A DNA stretch of 23,726 nucleotides from Pseudomonadota bacterium (GCA_021826035.1 JAKBBE010000039.1:1-23726); one strand, 5' to 3'. Positions 1-9,918 are shown, numbered from the stretch's first letter. Program-made: numbers and translations. Notes: generated by a model not told the origin, from the letters alone.

Positions 1-432
1 TTCACCCGTCCCGGGGATGAGGCCGGCCAGGCGTTTGCGCGCACCCTCGGGGCGGTCTGGGCGGGCGGCTCCGATCAGGCGCCCCCGGAGCCGCTCGAGG
101 CCGCCATCCTGTTCGCACCGTTGGGTGCGCTGGTGCCGGCAGCGCTCGCGGCGGTGCGGCCGGGCGGCCGGGTCGTGTGCGCCGGCATCCACATGAGCGA
201 CATCCCGGCATTTCCCTACCGGCTGCTCTGGGGCGAGCGGCAGGTGTGCTCGGTGGCGAACCTCACCCGCGAGGACGGCGAGCAGTTCCTGCCGCTCGCC
301 GCCCGACTCGGTCTGCGCGCGAGCGTCGAGTGCTTTGCGCTCGAGGCGGCCAACGAGGCACTGGGCCGGTTGCGGGCCGGCCAGGTGCACGGCGCCGCCG
401 TGCTGGTTGCGGGGGGCCGCGGGGCTTCGTAA
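1..432 (+). CDS. Zinc-type alcohol dehydrogenase, C-terminal part (5' end outside the window)
   Basis: The frame is open from the first base and stops with TAA at 430-432, leaving about 143 C-terminal residues. The visible part holds the end of a Rossmann nucleotide-binding fold (a segment ending in [10 protein letters not shown]) followed by the [14 protein letters not shown] segment. That segment is typical of the medium-chain, zinc-binding alcohol dehydrogenase family that oxidises alcohols or reduces aldehydes with NAD(P). The catalytic zinc ligands and the GxGxxG cofactor motif would lie upstream and cannot be checked. It ends 13 bases before aspS on the same strand, so it may share a transcript with it, though no functional link is apparent. 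The family call is fairly safe; the substrate is unknown. Confidence 0.8.
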   Translation, partial: FTRPGDEAGQAFARTLGAVWAGGSDQAPPEPLEAAILFAPLGALVPAALAAVRPGGRVVCAGIHMSDIPAFPYRLLWGERQVCSVANLTREDGEQFLPLAARLGLRASVECFALEAANEALGRLRAGQVHGAAVLVAGGRGAS

Positions 433-445
433 CATCGCGCCCCTT

Positions 446-2215
446 ATGCGCTCACACTACTGCGGACAGGTCGATTCCCGGCTCATCGGCCAGAGCATCG
501 AGGTCGCCGGCTGGGTTCACCGCCGCCGCGACCACGGCGGCATCATTTTCATCGACCTGCGCGACCGGGAGGGCCTGCTGCAGGTGGTGTTCGATCCGGA
601 TGCCGCGGCGCTGTTCAAGGAGGCCGAACGGCTGCGCAACGAGTTCGTGGTGCACGTCAAGGGGCGCCTGCGGGCGCGGCCCGAGGGCACCGTGAACGCC
701 CAGCTCGCCTCCGGGGAGGTCGAGCTGCTCGCCACCGAGCTCGAGCTGCTGAATCGCGCCGAGCCGCTGCCGTTCCAGCTCGATGAGACGGTGGGCGAGG
801 AAATCCGGCTGCGCTACCGCTACCTCGACCTGCGTCGTGACGTGATGAGCCGGCGCCTGCGTCTGCGCCACCGCCTCACGCAGGCGATGCGCGGCTATCT
901 CGACGGGCACGGGTTCATCGACATCGAGACCCCGATGCTGACCAAGGCGACGCCCGAGGGGGCGCGCGATTACCTGGTGCCGAGCCGCACGCACGAGGGT
1001 AAGTTTTTCGCCCTGCCGCAGTCCCCGCAGATCTTCAAGCAGCTGCTGATGGTGGCCGGCTTCGACCGCTACTACCAGATCGTGCGCTGCTTCCGCGACG
1101 AGGACCTGCGGGCCGATCGCCAGCCGGAGTTCACGCAGCTCGACATCGAGACCTCCTTCCTCACCCAGGCGCAGATCATGGCCTTGATGGAAGGGCTGGC
1201 GCGGCACTTCTTCCACGAGGTCCTCGGCGTGTCGCTGCCCGAGCCGTTCCCGCAGATGACGTACGCCGAGGCCATGCGCCGCTACGGCTCGGACAAGCCC
1301 GACCTGCGCGTGCCGCTCGAGCTCGTCGATGTCGCCGATCTGGTCGCGAGCTGCGACTTCAAGGTGTTCTCCGGCCCGGCGCGCGATCCGAAGGGCCGCG
1401 TCGCGGCGCTGCGCGTGCCCGGCGGCGGCGCGATGCCGCGCTCGCAGATCGATGCCTACACCGCCTACGTGGCGCGCTACGGCGCCAAGGGCCTCGCCTA
1501 CATCAAGGTCAATGAGCGCGCGCGCGGACGCGAGGGCCTGCAGTCACCGATCGTGAAGTTCCTGAGCGAGGAGGCAGTGGCCGGTATCCTCGAGCGCACG
1601 CAGGCGGCGGACAACGATCTGATTTTCTTCGGTGCCGACACCGCCAAGGTGGTCAGCGACGCCCTCGGCGCGCTGCGGCTGAAGATCGGCCAGGATCTGT
1701 CGCTCGTGGCGCCGGGCTGGCGGCCGCTATGGGTGGTCGACTTCCCGATGTTCGAGTGGGACGGCGAGGAGCGCCGCTGGGTGGCGATGCACCACCCGTT
1801 CACCGCGCCGCAGACCGATGATCCGGCCGCGCTGCGCGCCGACCCGGAGCGCGCGATCGCCAAGGCCTACGACCTGGTGCTCAACGGCTCGGAGATCGGT
1901 GGCGGCTCGGTGCGTATCCACCGCCAGGAGATGCAATCGACGGTGTTCGACCTGCTCGGCATCGTGCCCGAGGAGGCGCGCGTGAAGTTCGGCTTCCTGC
2001 TCGATGCGCTGAAGTTCGGTGCACCGCCGCACGGCGGCATCGCCTTCGGGCTGGACCGTCTGGCCATGCTCATGACCGGCGCGGACAGCATCCGCGAGGT
2101 GATCGCCTTCCCGAAGACGCAGACCGCGGCCGATCCGCTCACCGATGCGCCGACCGAGGTGAGCGAAGCGCAGCTGCGCGAGCTGCACATCCGGGTGCGC
2201 AAGCCGGTGGTGTGA
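446..2215 (+). CDS. aspS: Aspartate--tRNA ligase, probably non-discriminating (Asp/Asn)
   Basis: Class II synthetase of 589 residues that charges tRNA-Asp with aspartate. The ATG at 446 gives MRSHYCGQ, matching the usual bacterial N-terminus; the frame stays open further upstream but that extension overlaps the dehydrogenase gene and is not AspRS-like. In order: OB-fold anticodon-binding domain (about 1-110), catalytic core with [14 protein letters not shown] (motif 2), the bacterial GAD insertion in the middle, and motif 3 [15 protein letters not shown] near the end. Length fits the ~590-residue bacterial enzyme. His30 (RRRDHGG) and Gly81 (RPEG) correspond to His31 and Gly82 of Pseudomonas aeruginosa AspRS, residues known to relax specificity so that tRNA-Asn is also aspartylated; E. 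coli has Leu and Lys there. GatCAB would then convert Asp-tRNA-Asn to Asn-tRNA-Asn. Function is certain; relaxed specificity is inferred from the two residues. Confidence 0.97.
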   Translation: MRSHYCGQVDSRLIGQSIEVAGWVHRRRDHGGIIFIDLRDREGLLQVVFDPDAAALFKEAERLRNEFVVHVKGRLRARPEGTVNAQLASGEVELLATELELLNRAEPLPFQLDETVGEEIRLRYRYLDLRRDVMSRRLRLRHRLTQAMRGYLDGHGFIDIETPMLTKATPEGARDYLVPSRTHEGKFFALPQSPQIFKQLLMVAGFDRYYQIVRCFRDEDLRADRQPEFTQLDIETSFLTQAQIMALMEGLARHFFHEVLGVSLPEPFPQMTYAEAMRRYGSDKPDLRVPLELVDVADLVASCDFKVFSGPARDPKGRVAALRVPGGGAMPRSQIDAYTAYVARYGAKGLAYIKVNERARGREGLQSPIVKFLSEEAVAGILERTQAADNDLIFFGADTAKVVSDALGALRLKIGQDLSLVAPGWRPLWVVDFPMFEWDGEERRWVAMHHPFTAPQTDDPAALRADPERAIAKAYDLVLNGSEIGGGSVRIHRQEMQSTVFDLLGIVPEEARVKFGFLLDALKFGAPPHGGIAFGLDRLAMLMTGADSIREVIAFPKTQTAADPLTDAPTEVSEAQLRELHIRVRKPVV

Positions 2216-2267
2216 GCCGCGGGCGGCAGTGCACGGTGTCCCGGGCGGCAGCGCACCCGAGGCGCAC

Positions 2268-2906
2268 ATGAGCGCCTCGGAACACATCATCTACGTCCAC
2301 GGTCTGTGGATGTCCGGCGGCGAGGGGTTGCTGTTGCGCCACCGCCTGGCGCGCGAGCTCGGCGCGCAGGTGCATGCGTTCAGCTACTCCGCCGTCACCC
2401 ACGGCATGGAGCAGATCACCGATGCGCTGCACGAGTTCGTCAGCGCACTCGCCCCGCCCCGGGTGCATTTCGTGGGACACAGTCTCGGCGGCCTGGTGAT
2501 CTATCGATTGTTCGAGCGCTTCGGCGCCCCGCCCCCGGGGCGCGTGGTGTTTCTCGGTACGCCCTGCGTCGCGAGCCGCGCGGCTCTGCAGGCGAGCCAG
2601 TCGCGCTTCATCAGCGCGCTGATGGGCCGCTCGGTGGCCGAGGAGTTGCTCACGCCGCACGAGCGCCGCTGGCGCTTCGCCCGACCGCTTGGCATCGTGG
2701 CCGGTTCGTACTCCCTCGGCGTGGGCCAATTTCTGGCCGGGTTCGAAGAAGACAGCGACGGCACCGTGGCGGTCAGCGAGACACGCCTGCCCGGGGCCAC
2801 CGATCACATCGTGGTGCCGGTGAGCCACATGGGCATGCTGGTCTCGGCGCGCGTGGCGCGTGAGAGCGCATACTTCCTGCGTGAGGGGCGTTTTTCGCTC
2901 GGCTGA
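2268..2906 (+). CDS. Alpha/beta-fold hydrolase (lipase/esterase-like)
   Basis: A 212-residue soluble alpha/beta hydrolase. The N-terminus has the oxyanion-type strand and loop IIYVHGLW (residues 7-14). The nucleophile elbow is GHSLGG with Ser72 as probable nucleophile. An Asp in DSDGTVAV and a His in PVSHMGML near the end fit the acid and base of the triad. No signal peptide or membrane segment is seen, so it is probably cytoplasmic. The pattern resembles small lipase/esterase-like and PGAP1-like hydrolases; the substrate cannot be told. An in-frame GTG lies at 2229, but the ATG at 2268 starts right before the conserved strand. It follows aspS by 52 bases on the same strand and converges on the c-di-GMP gene, whose stop is only 15 bases away. 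Confidence 0.85.
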   Translation: MSASEHIIYVHGLWMSGGEGLLLRHRLARELGAQVHAFSYSAVTHGMEQITDALHEFVSALAPPRVHFVGHSLGGLVIYRLFERFGAPPPGRVVFLGTPCVASRAALQASQSRFISALMGRSVAEELLTPHERRWRFARPLGIVAGSYSLGVGQFLAGFEEDSDGTVAVSETRLPGATDHIVVPVSHMGMLVSARVARESAYFLREGRFSLG

Positions 2907-2921
2907 GCGCACCGCCCTGCG

Positions 2922-5900
2922 TTACCGGAACGATGCCGCCAGCCGGCCGAGCGGCGTATCGAGTCCGTACAGGGGCGCGTGGGCGCGCCACTGACCGATC
3001 CAGTCGGCGAGCGCCTCAGGCAGCATGGGTCTGGCAATCACGTAACCCTGACCGTAGTCGGCCCCGAGCCGCGCGGCCATGTCGAGCATCTCAAGGCTCT
3101 CGAGCCCCTCCACGACGACCTCGAGTCCGATGCTCTGGGCCATGCGGATCAGCGAGCCGATGAACGGGACGGTACGGATCGGCTCGGTGGTGGCGTAGCG
3201 CACCAGGTCCTGGTCGATTTTGACCCCCTTGAAGGGCAGCGTGCGCATCCGTTGCAGGCTGGAGTAACCGGAGCCCAGGTCGTCCATGACCAGCTGCACG
3301 CCGAGTGTCGCCAGACGCGAGATGGCCGCATCGCGCTGAGCGACGATGCCGCTGTCGGCCTCCGACTCGAGCAGTTCGAGAAAGAGTCGGTGTGCGGGGA
3401 TGGCGCCCTCGGCGAGGGCTTCCTCGATCCAGCGCGCGCACTCCGGCAAGACCAACACTGAGGGGGGCAGGTTCAATCCCGCGGCCAGACTGAGGCCCTC
3501 GCGATCCCATTGGGTGAGCCAGGCTACGGTTTGGCGCAGGCCCTTTCTGAACAGCGCCTGCAGCTCCTGCTTGGTGAAGGACGGCAGGAACGCCGCCGGA
3601 CTGAGCAGCTGATCCCCGTCGCGAAGACGCGCCAGGACCTCGATTTTCAACACTTCGCGGCTCGGAAATTGCACGATCGGCTGTACGACGATCTGCAGCT
3701 GGTCCTGGAACAGCAGATCGTGATAGCGCTGGCGTGTCGCGGTGTCGATCGGCGCCGCACCGGCGGTCTCGATGCGCACGAAGGCCGGGCCGATCATGTG
3801 CTGGATCGACTCCAGCCACATGTGCATCAAGGCGTTGGAAAATTGCCCGGGGTACCGGCCGAAGAGGCACAGCACCACCAGCGCATGGCCTTGGGCATCG
3901 AGGATCGGCACGCAGGCTGCGCTGCGCACGCTATGCGGGGCTTGGCCATTCTGTGGTGCGTGCCGGCGCGATCCGACGATCCTGTCTTTGACGATCATCT
4001 GTCCGGACAGCCAGGCCTTGCGCCATTCGGCCGATACCTCGCCGATCAGATCCCCGGCCGGTGATCCGCCCGGCTCGTGGCCGTCGCGCGCTTCATCCGG
4101 AAAGCCCCCTTGGAATTCCGGGACGAACTGGTCGCTCTCGTCGGGCCGTCCAATCGCCACGCCATAGATGCACGGCATCTCGCACAGATGCGCGGCAACG
4201 CGGGTGCCGAACTCCCCGTCCTGCAGCCACTGCTGCAGGTGGGTCTCGAGCCCGGTCATGTTCAGGATTCGGGCTTGCTCGACGCTATCGCGGCCCGCAC
4301 TTTGATGCTGGATCTCCTCGGCGAGCCGCGACTGCATGATGGAATCCAACGCCAAGCGCGCATCGACCCGCCAGGGAAGCCGTTGGCTCGCATGGCGCAG
4401 CAGCCGTCCATAGTCGTCAAGCGCTCCGATGATGTCGCTGTTGTCCAGCCCGATCATCGCGTGCATCTGGCCAATGTGCCGCGAGACGTGTGCATGCGTC
4501 TGCGGCTGCAGATCCGGGCCGATCAATCGCTTGACGTGCTCGGCTTGCAGTTCCTTCAGCCGCTCGACCTCGGGTTCATCGAGCAGCGACAGGATGCGAT
4601 TCGCCCCAGGCTGCGTTGCGAGGCGCTCGTAGAACAGCTCGACGAAGCGGGTCTCGAGCCCGGCCCAAAATGCAGCGGCCTTGCCGAGCAGGTCCCGGGC
4701 GGTGCTGCCGTAGGGATCGAGCGGCTTTTCCGCCGCGTGCTCCTCCAGGGCGAGCATCGCCGGACGCCACCAGGTTTCCCGGTTGTACTTGTTGGTTTTC
4801 GCGGCATACATGGCCGCATCGGCCTGGCGAAGCAGGCCGTCGACGTCATCGCCATCGCCCGGGTAGACGGCGACACCCATGCTCATCGCGATGTGCAACT
4901 GATCCTCAGGGCCGAGCGCAAAGGGCGTTTCGACAACCCGATGCAGGCGCTCGAGCGTGCGCTCGAGCGTCGGCGCGAGCGTTGCCGGATCCAGACCGTT
5001 GATGACCACGACCAGCTCATCGCCGGCCAGGCGCGCCAGGAAGTCGATCGGGCGCATGTGTTCCCTCAGGCGCAGGGCAAAGTCGCGCAGCAACTGATCG
5101 CCCGCCTGGTGGCCGAACTGATCATTCACGGGCTTGAAGTCATCCAGATCGAGAAAGCCGACGGCGAGGCTTCGGTGTTGCGCCTTCGCCGCCGCGATTT
5201 GCCCCGACAGGTGCCTCTCCAGCGCGAAGCGGTTCGGGAGTCCCGTGAGCGGATCGTGGTTGGCCTGCCATTCGAGCGTCTCGAATGCCCGCCGCCGCAC
5301 CGAGACGTCCCGGAACACCACCACGCAGCCGCGCAACGCGCCGTTTTCGAAGAACATGGGCGAGGCGGAGCCTTCCATGAAGCAGCGAGTGCCGTCGCGC
5401 CGCTCCAGGAGATGGTCGCTCGAGAGCTCGATCGTCTGGCGGTGCGCGAGGACTTCGGCGATGACGTCGTGCAGGTCCTGCTGCGCGTCGTGGCGGCGTA
5501 CGCGCAAGATCTCCCGGGACGGTCGCGAGATCGCCTCGGCGGCGGTCCAACCGGTCAGCTCGCAGGCCTTGGCGTTCAGGTACGTGATGGCGCCAAGGGC
5601 GGTGGCGGTGAGCACACCGTCCTCGATGGAGGCGAGCGACACTCGGGCGAGCTCACGCTCCTCGTAGAGCTGTTGGGCGAGTTCCCGTTCGCGGTGGCGC
5701 AGGTCGATCCGGTCGAGTCCATGCGAGATGTCGCGTGCGAGCGAGGTCAGCGTCTCGCGCAGCTCGTGATCGAAGATCCCGGAGCGCGCATGATAGACGG
5801 TGAAAATCGCCCAAACTTTCCCGTTGCGCGAGATCGGCAGAGCGACGCTGGCATCGAGGTTGTAGTGGCGTGCGCGCTCGCGCCAGTGTTCCACGTGCTC

Positions 5901-6593
5901 GGTGGACTCGAACGACTGATTGAAGCGCGGTGTGCCGTCGCGCCAGGTATTCCCGGTCGGCCCGCGCCCTTGCGGCAGGTCCGGATCGGTCCTGACATCG
6001 ATCCCCTCGAGGTACTGAACTGCCCGTCCCGAGGCGGCCAGGATGCTGAAGCGGCCGGTGTCGTCGGGTTTGCCGATCCAGGCGAGCTCCAGGTGGGCGT
6101 GACGGACGGCAAGATCGCACAGCGGCTGGAACAGCGACGCATCATCCGCGCTGCTCGCGACCAGATGATTGATCGCGGCGTGCAGCGTATTGAAGTCGGC
6201 GAGCCGGATCAGCCGGGTGATGTCGACCTGGGTGCTGATGAAGCCCTCCAGGGTGCCGTCCTGGGCGTAGAACGGCCGGCATGAGATCTGAACCCAGTAG
6301 ATCAGGCCATTCTTCGCGTAATTGGCGATGGTCGTCTCGAACGGCTGCTGCTGCGCGATCGCCGTGCCCATCAATACGATGGCTTCGGGGGAACTTTCCG
6401 GGCCCTGCAGCAGTTCGCTCGGCTTGCGGCCGATGAACTCCGCGTGACTGTAGCCGCTGATCTGTTCGATTTCCTTGTTGATCCAGATGGTGCGGCCGAC
6501 CGGATCGGTGATGATGACGCCGTTGGTCGTGTTCTCGGCGACCAGATCCGCCAGTCGATTGCTGAGGGAGGCCGTCACGCCATAGTCGTTCAT
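2922..6593 (-). CDS. Multi-sensor c-di-GMP protein: PAS–GAF–PAS–GGDEF–globin–GAF–EAL
   Basis: About 1,223 residues. Approximate order: PAS 12-128, GAF 140-300, PAS 312-434, GGDEF 435-605, globin-sensor-like 625-770, a second GAF-like region 785-945, EAL 955-1205. GGDEF makes c-di-GMP and EAL degrades it. The GGDEF has LDLDDFK and the GHQAGD segment, but the signature reads AGDEL; an RPID inhibitory site sits five residues before it. The EAL keeps its metal-ligand and catalytic positions: EVLAR, the Asn of GLNLPPS, LELLES, MDDLGSG, VKIDQD and VVEGLES. It is therefore probably an active phosphodiesterase. The globin region has FYERL (Tyr655, likely distal Tyr) and HIGQMHAMIGL, whose His711 matches the proximal haem ligand of globin-coupled sensors. 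No membrane segment is seen. ATG 6593 is chosen; a TTG lies one codon upstream and AAGAGG at 6604-6609 serves as ribosome site. Globin and second GAF are inferred from motifs only. Confidence 0.9.
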   Translation of the reverse strand: MNDYGVTASLSNRLADLVAENTTNGVIITDPVGRTIWINKEIEQISGYSHAEFIGRKPSELLQGPESSPEAIVLMGTAIAQQQPFETTIANYAKNGLIYWVQISCRPFYAQDGTLEGFISTQVDITRLIRLADFNTLHAAINHLVASSADDASLFQPLCDLAVRHAHLELAWIGKPDDTGRFSILAASGRAVQYLEGIDVRTDPDLPQGRGPTGNTWRDGTPRFNQSFESTEHVEHWRERARHYNLDASVALPISRNGKVWAIFTVYHARSGIFDHELRETLTSLARDISHGLDRIDLRHRERELAQQLYEERELARVSLASIEDGVLTATALGAITYLNAKACELTGWTAAEAISRPSREILRVRRHDAQQDLHDVIAEVLAHRQTIELSSDHLLERRDGTRCFMEGSASPMFFENGALRGCVVVFRDVSVRRRAFETLEWQANHDPLTGLPNRFALERHLSGQIAAAKAQHRSLAVGFLDLDDFKPVNDQFGHQAGDQLLRDFALRLREHMRPIDFLARLAGDELVVVINGLDPATLAPTLERTLERLHRVVETPFALGPEDQLHIAMSMGVAVYPGDGDDVDGLLRQADAAMYAAKTNKYNRETWWRPAMLALEEHAAEKPLDPYGSTARDLLGKAAAFWAGLETRFVELFYERLATQPGANRILSLLDEPEVERLKELQAEHVKRLIGPDLQPQTHAHVSRHIGQMHAMIGLDNSDIIGALDDYGRLLRHASQRLPWRVDARLALDSIMQSRLAEEIQHQSAGRDSVEQARILNMTGLETHLQQWLQDGEFGTRVAAHLCEMPCIYGVAIGRPDESDQFVPEFQGGFPDEARDGHEPGGSPAGDLIGEVSAEWRKAWLSGQMIVKDRIVGSRRHAPQNGQAPHSVRSAACVPILDAQGHALVVLCLFGRYPGQFSNALMHMWLESIQHMIGPAFVRIETAGAAPIDTATRQRYHDLLFQDQLQIVVQPIVQFPSREVLKIEVLARLRDGDQLLSPAAFLPSFTKQELQALFRKGLRQTVAWLTQWDREGLSLAAGLNLPPSVLVLPECARWIEEALAEGAIPAHRLFLELLESEADSGIVAQRDAAISRLATLGVQLVMDDLGSGYSSLQRMRTLPFKGVKIDQDLVRYATTEPIRTVPFIGSLIRMAQSIGLEVVVEGLESLEMLDMAARLGADYGQGYVIARPMLPEALADWIGQWRAHAPLYGLDTPLGRLAASFR

Positions 6594-6596
6594 CAA

Positions 6597-6901
6597 GCAT
6601 ATGCCTCTTGATGCGCGGTGCCCGTGCAGGCACCCGGTTCAGATCCACCTGTGCGCTCCGTGACGCGTCCCGTTCCCGCGCGGCGCGCCCGGCCCACAGG
6701 AGCGCATGAAATCCCTGCTGGAGGATCCATGGCGCGCCATCCCTGCTGCCGAACAGTCTAGCCGAAGGCTGATCTGTGGTCTCATGTTAGTGGGAAATTC
6801 GTGACTCTCTTGTCAAGGTCACGGTCGATGGGTGTGCGCCAATCGGCGGTTCCGGGACGCGGCGTCGGCACCCCGAGGGGTCAGCTAAACGCGGTGGGGT
6901 T
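6597..6901. other. Non-coding stretch between the c-di-GMP gene and arsN2
   Basis: About 300 bases without a credible gene. It must hold the promoter and leader of the minus-strand c-di-GMP gene. On the minus strand a perfect TTGACA lies at 6816-6811, but no good -10 box stands at 16-18 bases from it. A short inverted repeat (ACCCC/GGGGT around 6869-6880) follows the arsN2 stop but lacks a T-run. Nothing else is recognised. Confidence 0.5.
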
Positions 6902-7336
6902 CTAGAGCGTCTTGCGCAGACAGGTGGCGCTATGCGGGCACAACGCAGCGAATTCCGGGCTCGCCCGCACGGCCTGCGGGGCCTGCGCGCGCGCGATCAC
7001 CTCGTAGTCGAGCCCGGTGAAGAACGCTTCTGCGGTCTCGGTGAGCAACACGATCTGGAGCAGGCCCGCAGCGCGCGCCTGACGTTCCAGGGCCTTCACC
7101 AGCCGGTGCCCGAGGCCGCACCCGCGCCACGCCGGGGCGACTGCGAGGGAACGCAGCAGCGCGGTTTCGGCATGGATCTCCAGCGCGCCGGTGCCGGCCA
7201 GTTCGGTCCCGGCGTCCGCCACCAGGAACGTCGGCCGCGAGTCGCGCAGGTCTGCCGTGGGTAGCGCGGCGGCCTCGAGCAGCGCACGGATGGCGTCTGA
7301 GTCACTCCCCGTCGCGGCGCGGATCAGAGGGGTCAC
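6902..7336 (-). CDS. arsN2: GNAT acetyltransferase, ArsN2-like
   Basis: A 144-residue GNAT-fold N-acetyltransferase. The acetyl-CoA loop is visible as RGCGLG (in [15 protein letters not shown]). LLRSLAV before it, [10 protein letters not shown] after it, and the C-terminal [16 protein letters not shown] together match the family annotated as arsenic-resistance acetyltransferase ArsN2. In related ArsN1 enzymes acetylation of organoarsenicals is known; for ArsN2 the substrate is not settled, and no other ars gene is in the window, so the arsenic link rests on sequence pattern alone. It starts with GTG at 7336, overlapping the mutS stop as GTGA (7336-7333 on the minus strand), so the two are very likely cotranscribed and translationally coupled. 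It stops with TAG at 6904-6902. GNAT assignment is firm; the symbol is moderately sure. Confidence 0.85.
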   Translation of the reverse strand: MTPLIRAATGSDSDAIRALLEAAALPTADLRDSRPTFLVADAGTELAGTGALEIHAETALLRSLAVAPAWRGCGLGHRLVKALERQARAAGLLQIVLLTETAEAFFTGLDYEVIARAQAPQAVRASPEFAALCPHSATCLRKTL

Positions 7337-9918
7337 GGGGCGGTGTCCGTGCCTTCCTCGAGCAGCTGGCGCAGGCGATAGAGCGCCTCGAGCGCCGCTC
7401 TGGGGGTGAGCGTGTCCGGGTCGAGCGCCCCCAGTGCGCTGCGCAGCGGATCGGGCGGCGGCTCGGGCGCCGTGGCGAACAGCGGCAGCTCGCGCTGCGG
7501 CTGCAGCGCCGATTCGTGCGTATCGCGCTGCGCCTCGAGCGAGCGGAGGTATTCGCGCGCCTGGGTGATCACCTCGCGGGGCACGCCAGCGAGCTGCGCG
7601 ACCTGCAGTCCGTAGCTGCGGTTGGCCGGCCCCTCCTTGACCGCATGCAGGAACACGATCCCCTCGCCGTGCTCGGTGGCATCCAGGTGCACGTTGGCAC
7701 AGCCGTCGATTTCCCTCGCCAGGCCCGTCAATTCGAAGTAATGGGTCGCGAACAGGGTGAATGCCCTCAGACGCGTGCCGATGTGCCGTGCCATGGCCCA
7801 GGCGAGCGACAGGCCGTCGAACGTACTGGTGCCGCGGCCGATCTCGTCCATCAGGATCAGGCTGCGCGGTCCGGCGTTATGCAGGATGTTGGCCGCCTCG
7901 GTCATCTCCACCATGAACGTGGAGCGGCCACCGGCCAGATCGTCCGCCGCGCCGATGCGCGTGAAGATGCGGTCCACGGGGCCGAGCCGCGCCTCGACGG
8001 CCGGCACGTAGCTGCCGATGTGCGCCAGGATCACGATGATCGCGGTCTGGCGCATGTACGTGGATTTACCGCCCATGTTCGGGCCGGTGATGACCAGCAT
8101 CCGCCGCGCATCATCGAGCGCCAGGTCGTTCGGCACGAAGGCCCCCGCGGCGAAGCGCTCCACCACCGGGTGACGGCCGGCGCGGATGCCGATCGTCGGG
8201 GTGTCGGTGAGCTCAGGGGCGCTCCACTCGAGCGCGCCGGCGCGCTCGGCGAGCGCCCCGAGCGCGTCGATTTCCGCGAGCGCCCCGGCCGTCTCCTGCA
8301 GGGCGGGCAGCTGCTCGATCAGCCGCGTGAGTACCGCCTCGTAGAGCTCCTTCTCGCGCCCGAGCGCGCGCTCACGAGCCCCGAGCACTTTGTCCTCAAA
8401 ACCCTTCAGCTCCGGGGTGATGAAGCGCTCGGCGGACTTCACCGTCTGGCGCCGCCGGTACTCCTGCGGTGCACGCTCGGCATCCTTGCGCGGGATTTCG
8501 ATGAAAAACCCCTGGACGCGGTTGTAGCCGAGCTTCAGGGATGCGATCCCGGTGCGTTCGCGCTCCCGCCGCTCGAGCTCGAGCAGAAATTCGTCGGTGT
8601 GTGTGGCGATGCGCCGTAGCTCATCGAGCTCGGGGTCGTAGCCCGCCGCAATGACGTCCCCGTCGCGCAGGAACGTCGCGGGCTCCTCGGCGATCGCCCG
8701 GCGGAGCAGCTCGATCTCGGCCTCGTGCGTGCCCATCCGCGCGCGGGTCTGGGCGATGAGCGGGGAGTCGATCCGCTCCAGCGCGGCCTGGACCGGGGAG
8801 AGCGCGGCGAGCGAGGCGCGCAGCTGCGTCAGATCGCGCGGGCGGGCCGAGCGCAGCGCCACGCGCGAGAGGATGCGCTCGACGTCCCCGACGCTGCGCA
8901 GCCGCTCGCGCAGCTCCTCGAACGCGCGGCCCTCGAGCAGCGCCCCGATGGCCTGATAGCGTTGACGCAGGGCCTGCGGATCAGTGATTGGCCGGTTCAG
9001 CCAACGGCGCAGCTGCCGCGAGCCCATCGTCGTGGCGCACACATCGAGCACCGCGAACAGCGTCGCATCCTCGCGGCCGGTGAGACTGGTGTCGAGCTCC
9101 AGGTTGCGGCGCGTGGCCGCATCGATCATGAGTCCCTCGCCGCGCTCCTCGACCGTCAGCCCGCGAATGTGCGGCAGCGCGCTCTTCTGAGTGTCGCGGA
9201 CGTATTGCAGCAGTGCGCCCGCGGCGGCAATCGCCAGCGGCAGCTCATCGGCCCCGAAGCCCTTGAGGTCGAGCGTGCCGAGCTGGTCGGTGAGCAGCCG
9301 CGAGGCGCTGGCGAGCTCGAAGTGCCAGGGCGGGCGGCTGCGCAGCGCCGCGCCGGTGCGTAGCGCCTCGCGCGAATCCTCGGCCACCAGCAGCTCAGCG
9401 GGCTTCAGGCGCTCGAGCTCCGCCTCGAGCGCCCCGACACCGCTCGATTGCAGGACGGTGAAGCGGCCGGCCGCCAGGTCGAGCCAGGCGAGTCCGAAGC
9501 GATCCCCGTCGCGCGCCACCGCGCCGACCAGCGTGTCCTGGCGCTCCTCGAGCAGCGCCGCATCCGTCACCGTCCCCGGGGTGACGATGCGGACCACCTC
9601 GCGCTCCACGGGTCCCTTGGACTTCAACGGATCGCCCCTCTGTTCGCAGATGGCCACGCTCTCGCCCTTGCGCACCAGCCGCTGCAGGTAGGACTCCACA
9701 CTGTGCGCCGGCACGCCGGCCATCGGGATCGGCTGACCCGCCGACTGTCCGCGTGAGGTGAGCGTGATGTCCAGCAGCGCCGCGGCGCGGCGCGCGTCCT
9801 CGTAGAACATCTCGTAGAAATCGCCCATACGGTAAAAGAGCAGCATGTCCGGGTGGCTGCTCTTGATGCGCAGATACTGCTGCATCATCGGCGTGTGGGC
9901 ATTCGCTAAATCATTCAA
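7333..9918 (-). CDS. mutS: DNA mismatch repair ATPase MutS
   Basis: Recognises mismatches and small loops and starts methyl-directed repair with MutL. The protein is about 861 residues (E. coli 853). Near the N-terminus [10 protein letters not shown] is followed by MGDFYEMF, where Phe34 and Glu36 are the mismatch-wedge pair (E. coli Phe36/Glu38). The connector, lever and clamp domains follow. The ATPase has Walker [14 protein letters not shown] and Walker [17 protein letters not shown]. Near the end QRELPLF resembles a beta-clamp-binding peptide, and the last ~30 residues ([22 protein letters not shown]) match the tetramer-forming tail. The start is taken as TTG at 9918, giving [14 protein letters not shown], which aligns with E. 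coli [16 protein letters not shown]; upstream codons in the same open frame are not MutS-like. No strong ribosome site precedes it. The stop overlaps the GTG of arsN2 by four bases. Confidence 0.97.
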   Translation of the reverse strand: MNDLANAHTPMMQQYLRIKSSHPDMLLFYRMGDFYEMFYEDARRAAALLDITLTSRGQSAGQPIPMAGVPAHSVESYLQRLVRKGESVAICEQRGDPLKSKGPVEREVVRIVTPGTVTDAALLEERQDTLVGAVARDGDRFGLAWLDLAAGRFTVLQSSGVGALEAELERLKPAELLVAEDSREALRTGAALRSRPPWHFELASASRLLTDQLGTLDLKGFGADELPLAIAAAGALLQYVRDTQKSALPHIRGLTVEERGEGLMIDAATRRNLELDTSLTGREDATLFAVLDVCATTMGSRQLRRWLNRPITDPQALRQRYQAIGALLEGRAFEELRERLRSVGDVERILSRVALRSARPRDLTQLRASLAALSPVQAALERIDSPLIAQTRARMGTHEAEIELLRRAIAEEPATFLRDGDVIAAGYDPELDELRRIATHTDEFLLELERRERERTGIASLKLGYNRVQGFFIEIPRKDAERAPQEYRRRQTVKSAERFITPELKGFEDKVLGARERALGREKELYEAVLTRLIEQLPALQETAGALAEIDALGALAERAGALEWSAPELTDTPTIGIRAGRHPVVERFAAGAFVPNDLALDDARRMLVITGPNMGGKSTYMRQTAIIVILAHIGSYVPAVEARLGPVDRIFTRIGAADDLAGGRSTFMVEMTEAANILHNAGPRSLILMDEIGRGTSTFDGLSLAWAMARHIGTRLRAFTLFATHYFELTGLAREIDGCANVHLDATEHGEGIVFLHAVKEGPANRSYGLQVAQLAGVPREVITQAREYLRSLEAQRDTHESALQPQRELPLFATAPEPPPDPLRSALGALDPDTLTPRAALEALYRLRQLLEEGTDTAP

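Noticed and set aside
335..445. Upstream extension of the aspS frame
   Set aside because: It overlaps the dehydrogenase gene and the ATG at 446 gives the canonical AspRS start.
4077..6284. A 735-codon open frame on the plus strand opposite the c-di-GMP gene
   Set aside because: It is antisense to a gene with clear domains, shows no family pattern of its own, and long mirror frames are common at this GC content.
6811..6816. Perfect TTGACA on the minus strand as promoter of the c-di-GMP gene
   Set aside because: No -10 box better than chance lies 16-18 bases away, and it is over 200 bases from the start codon.
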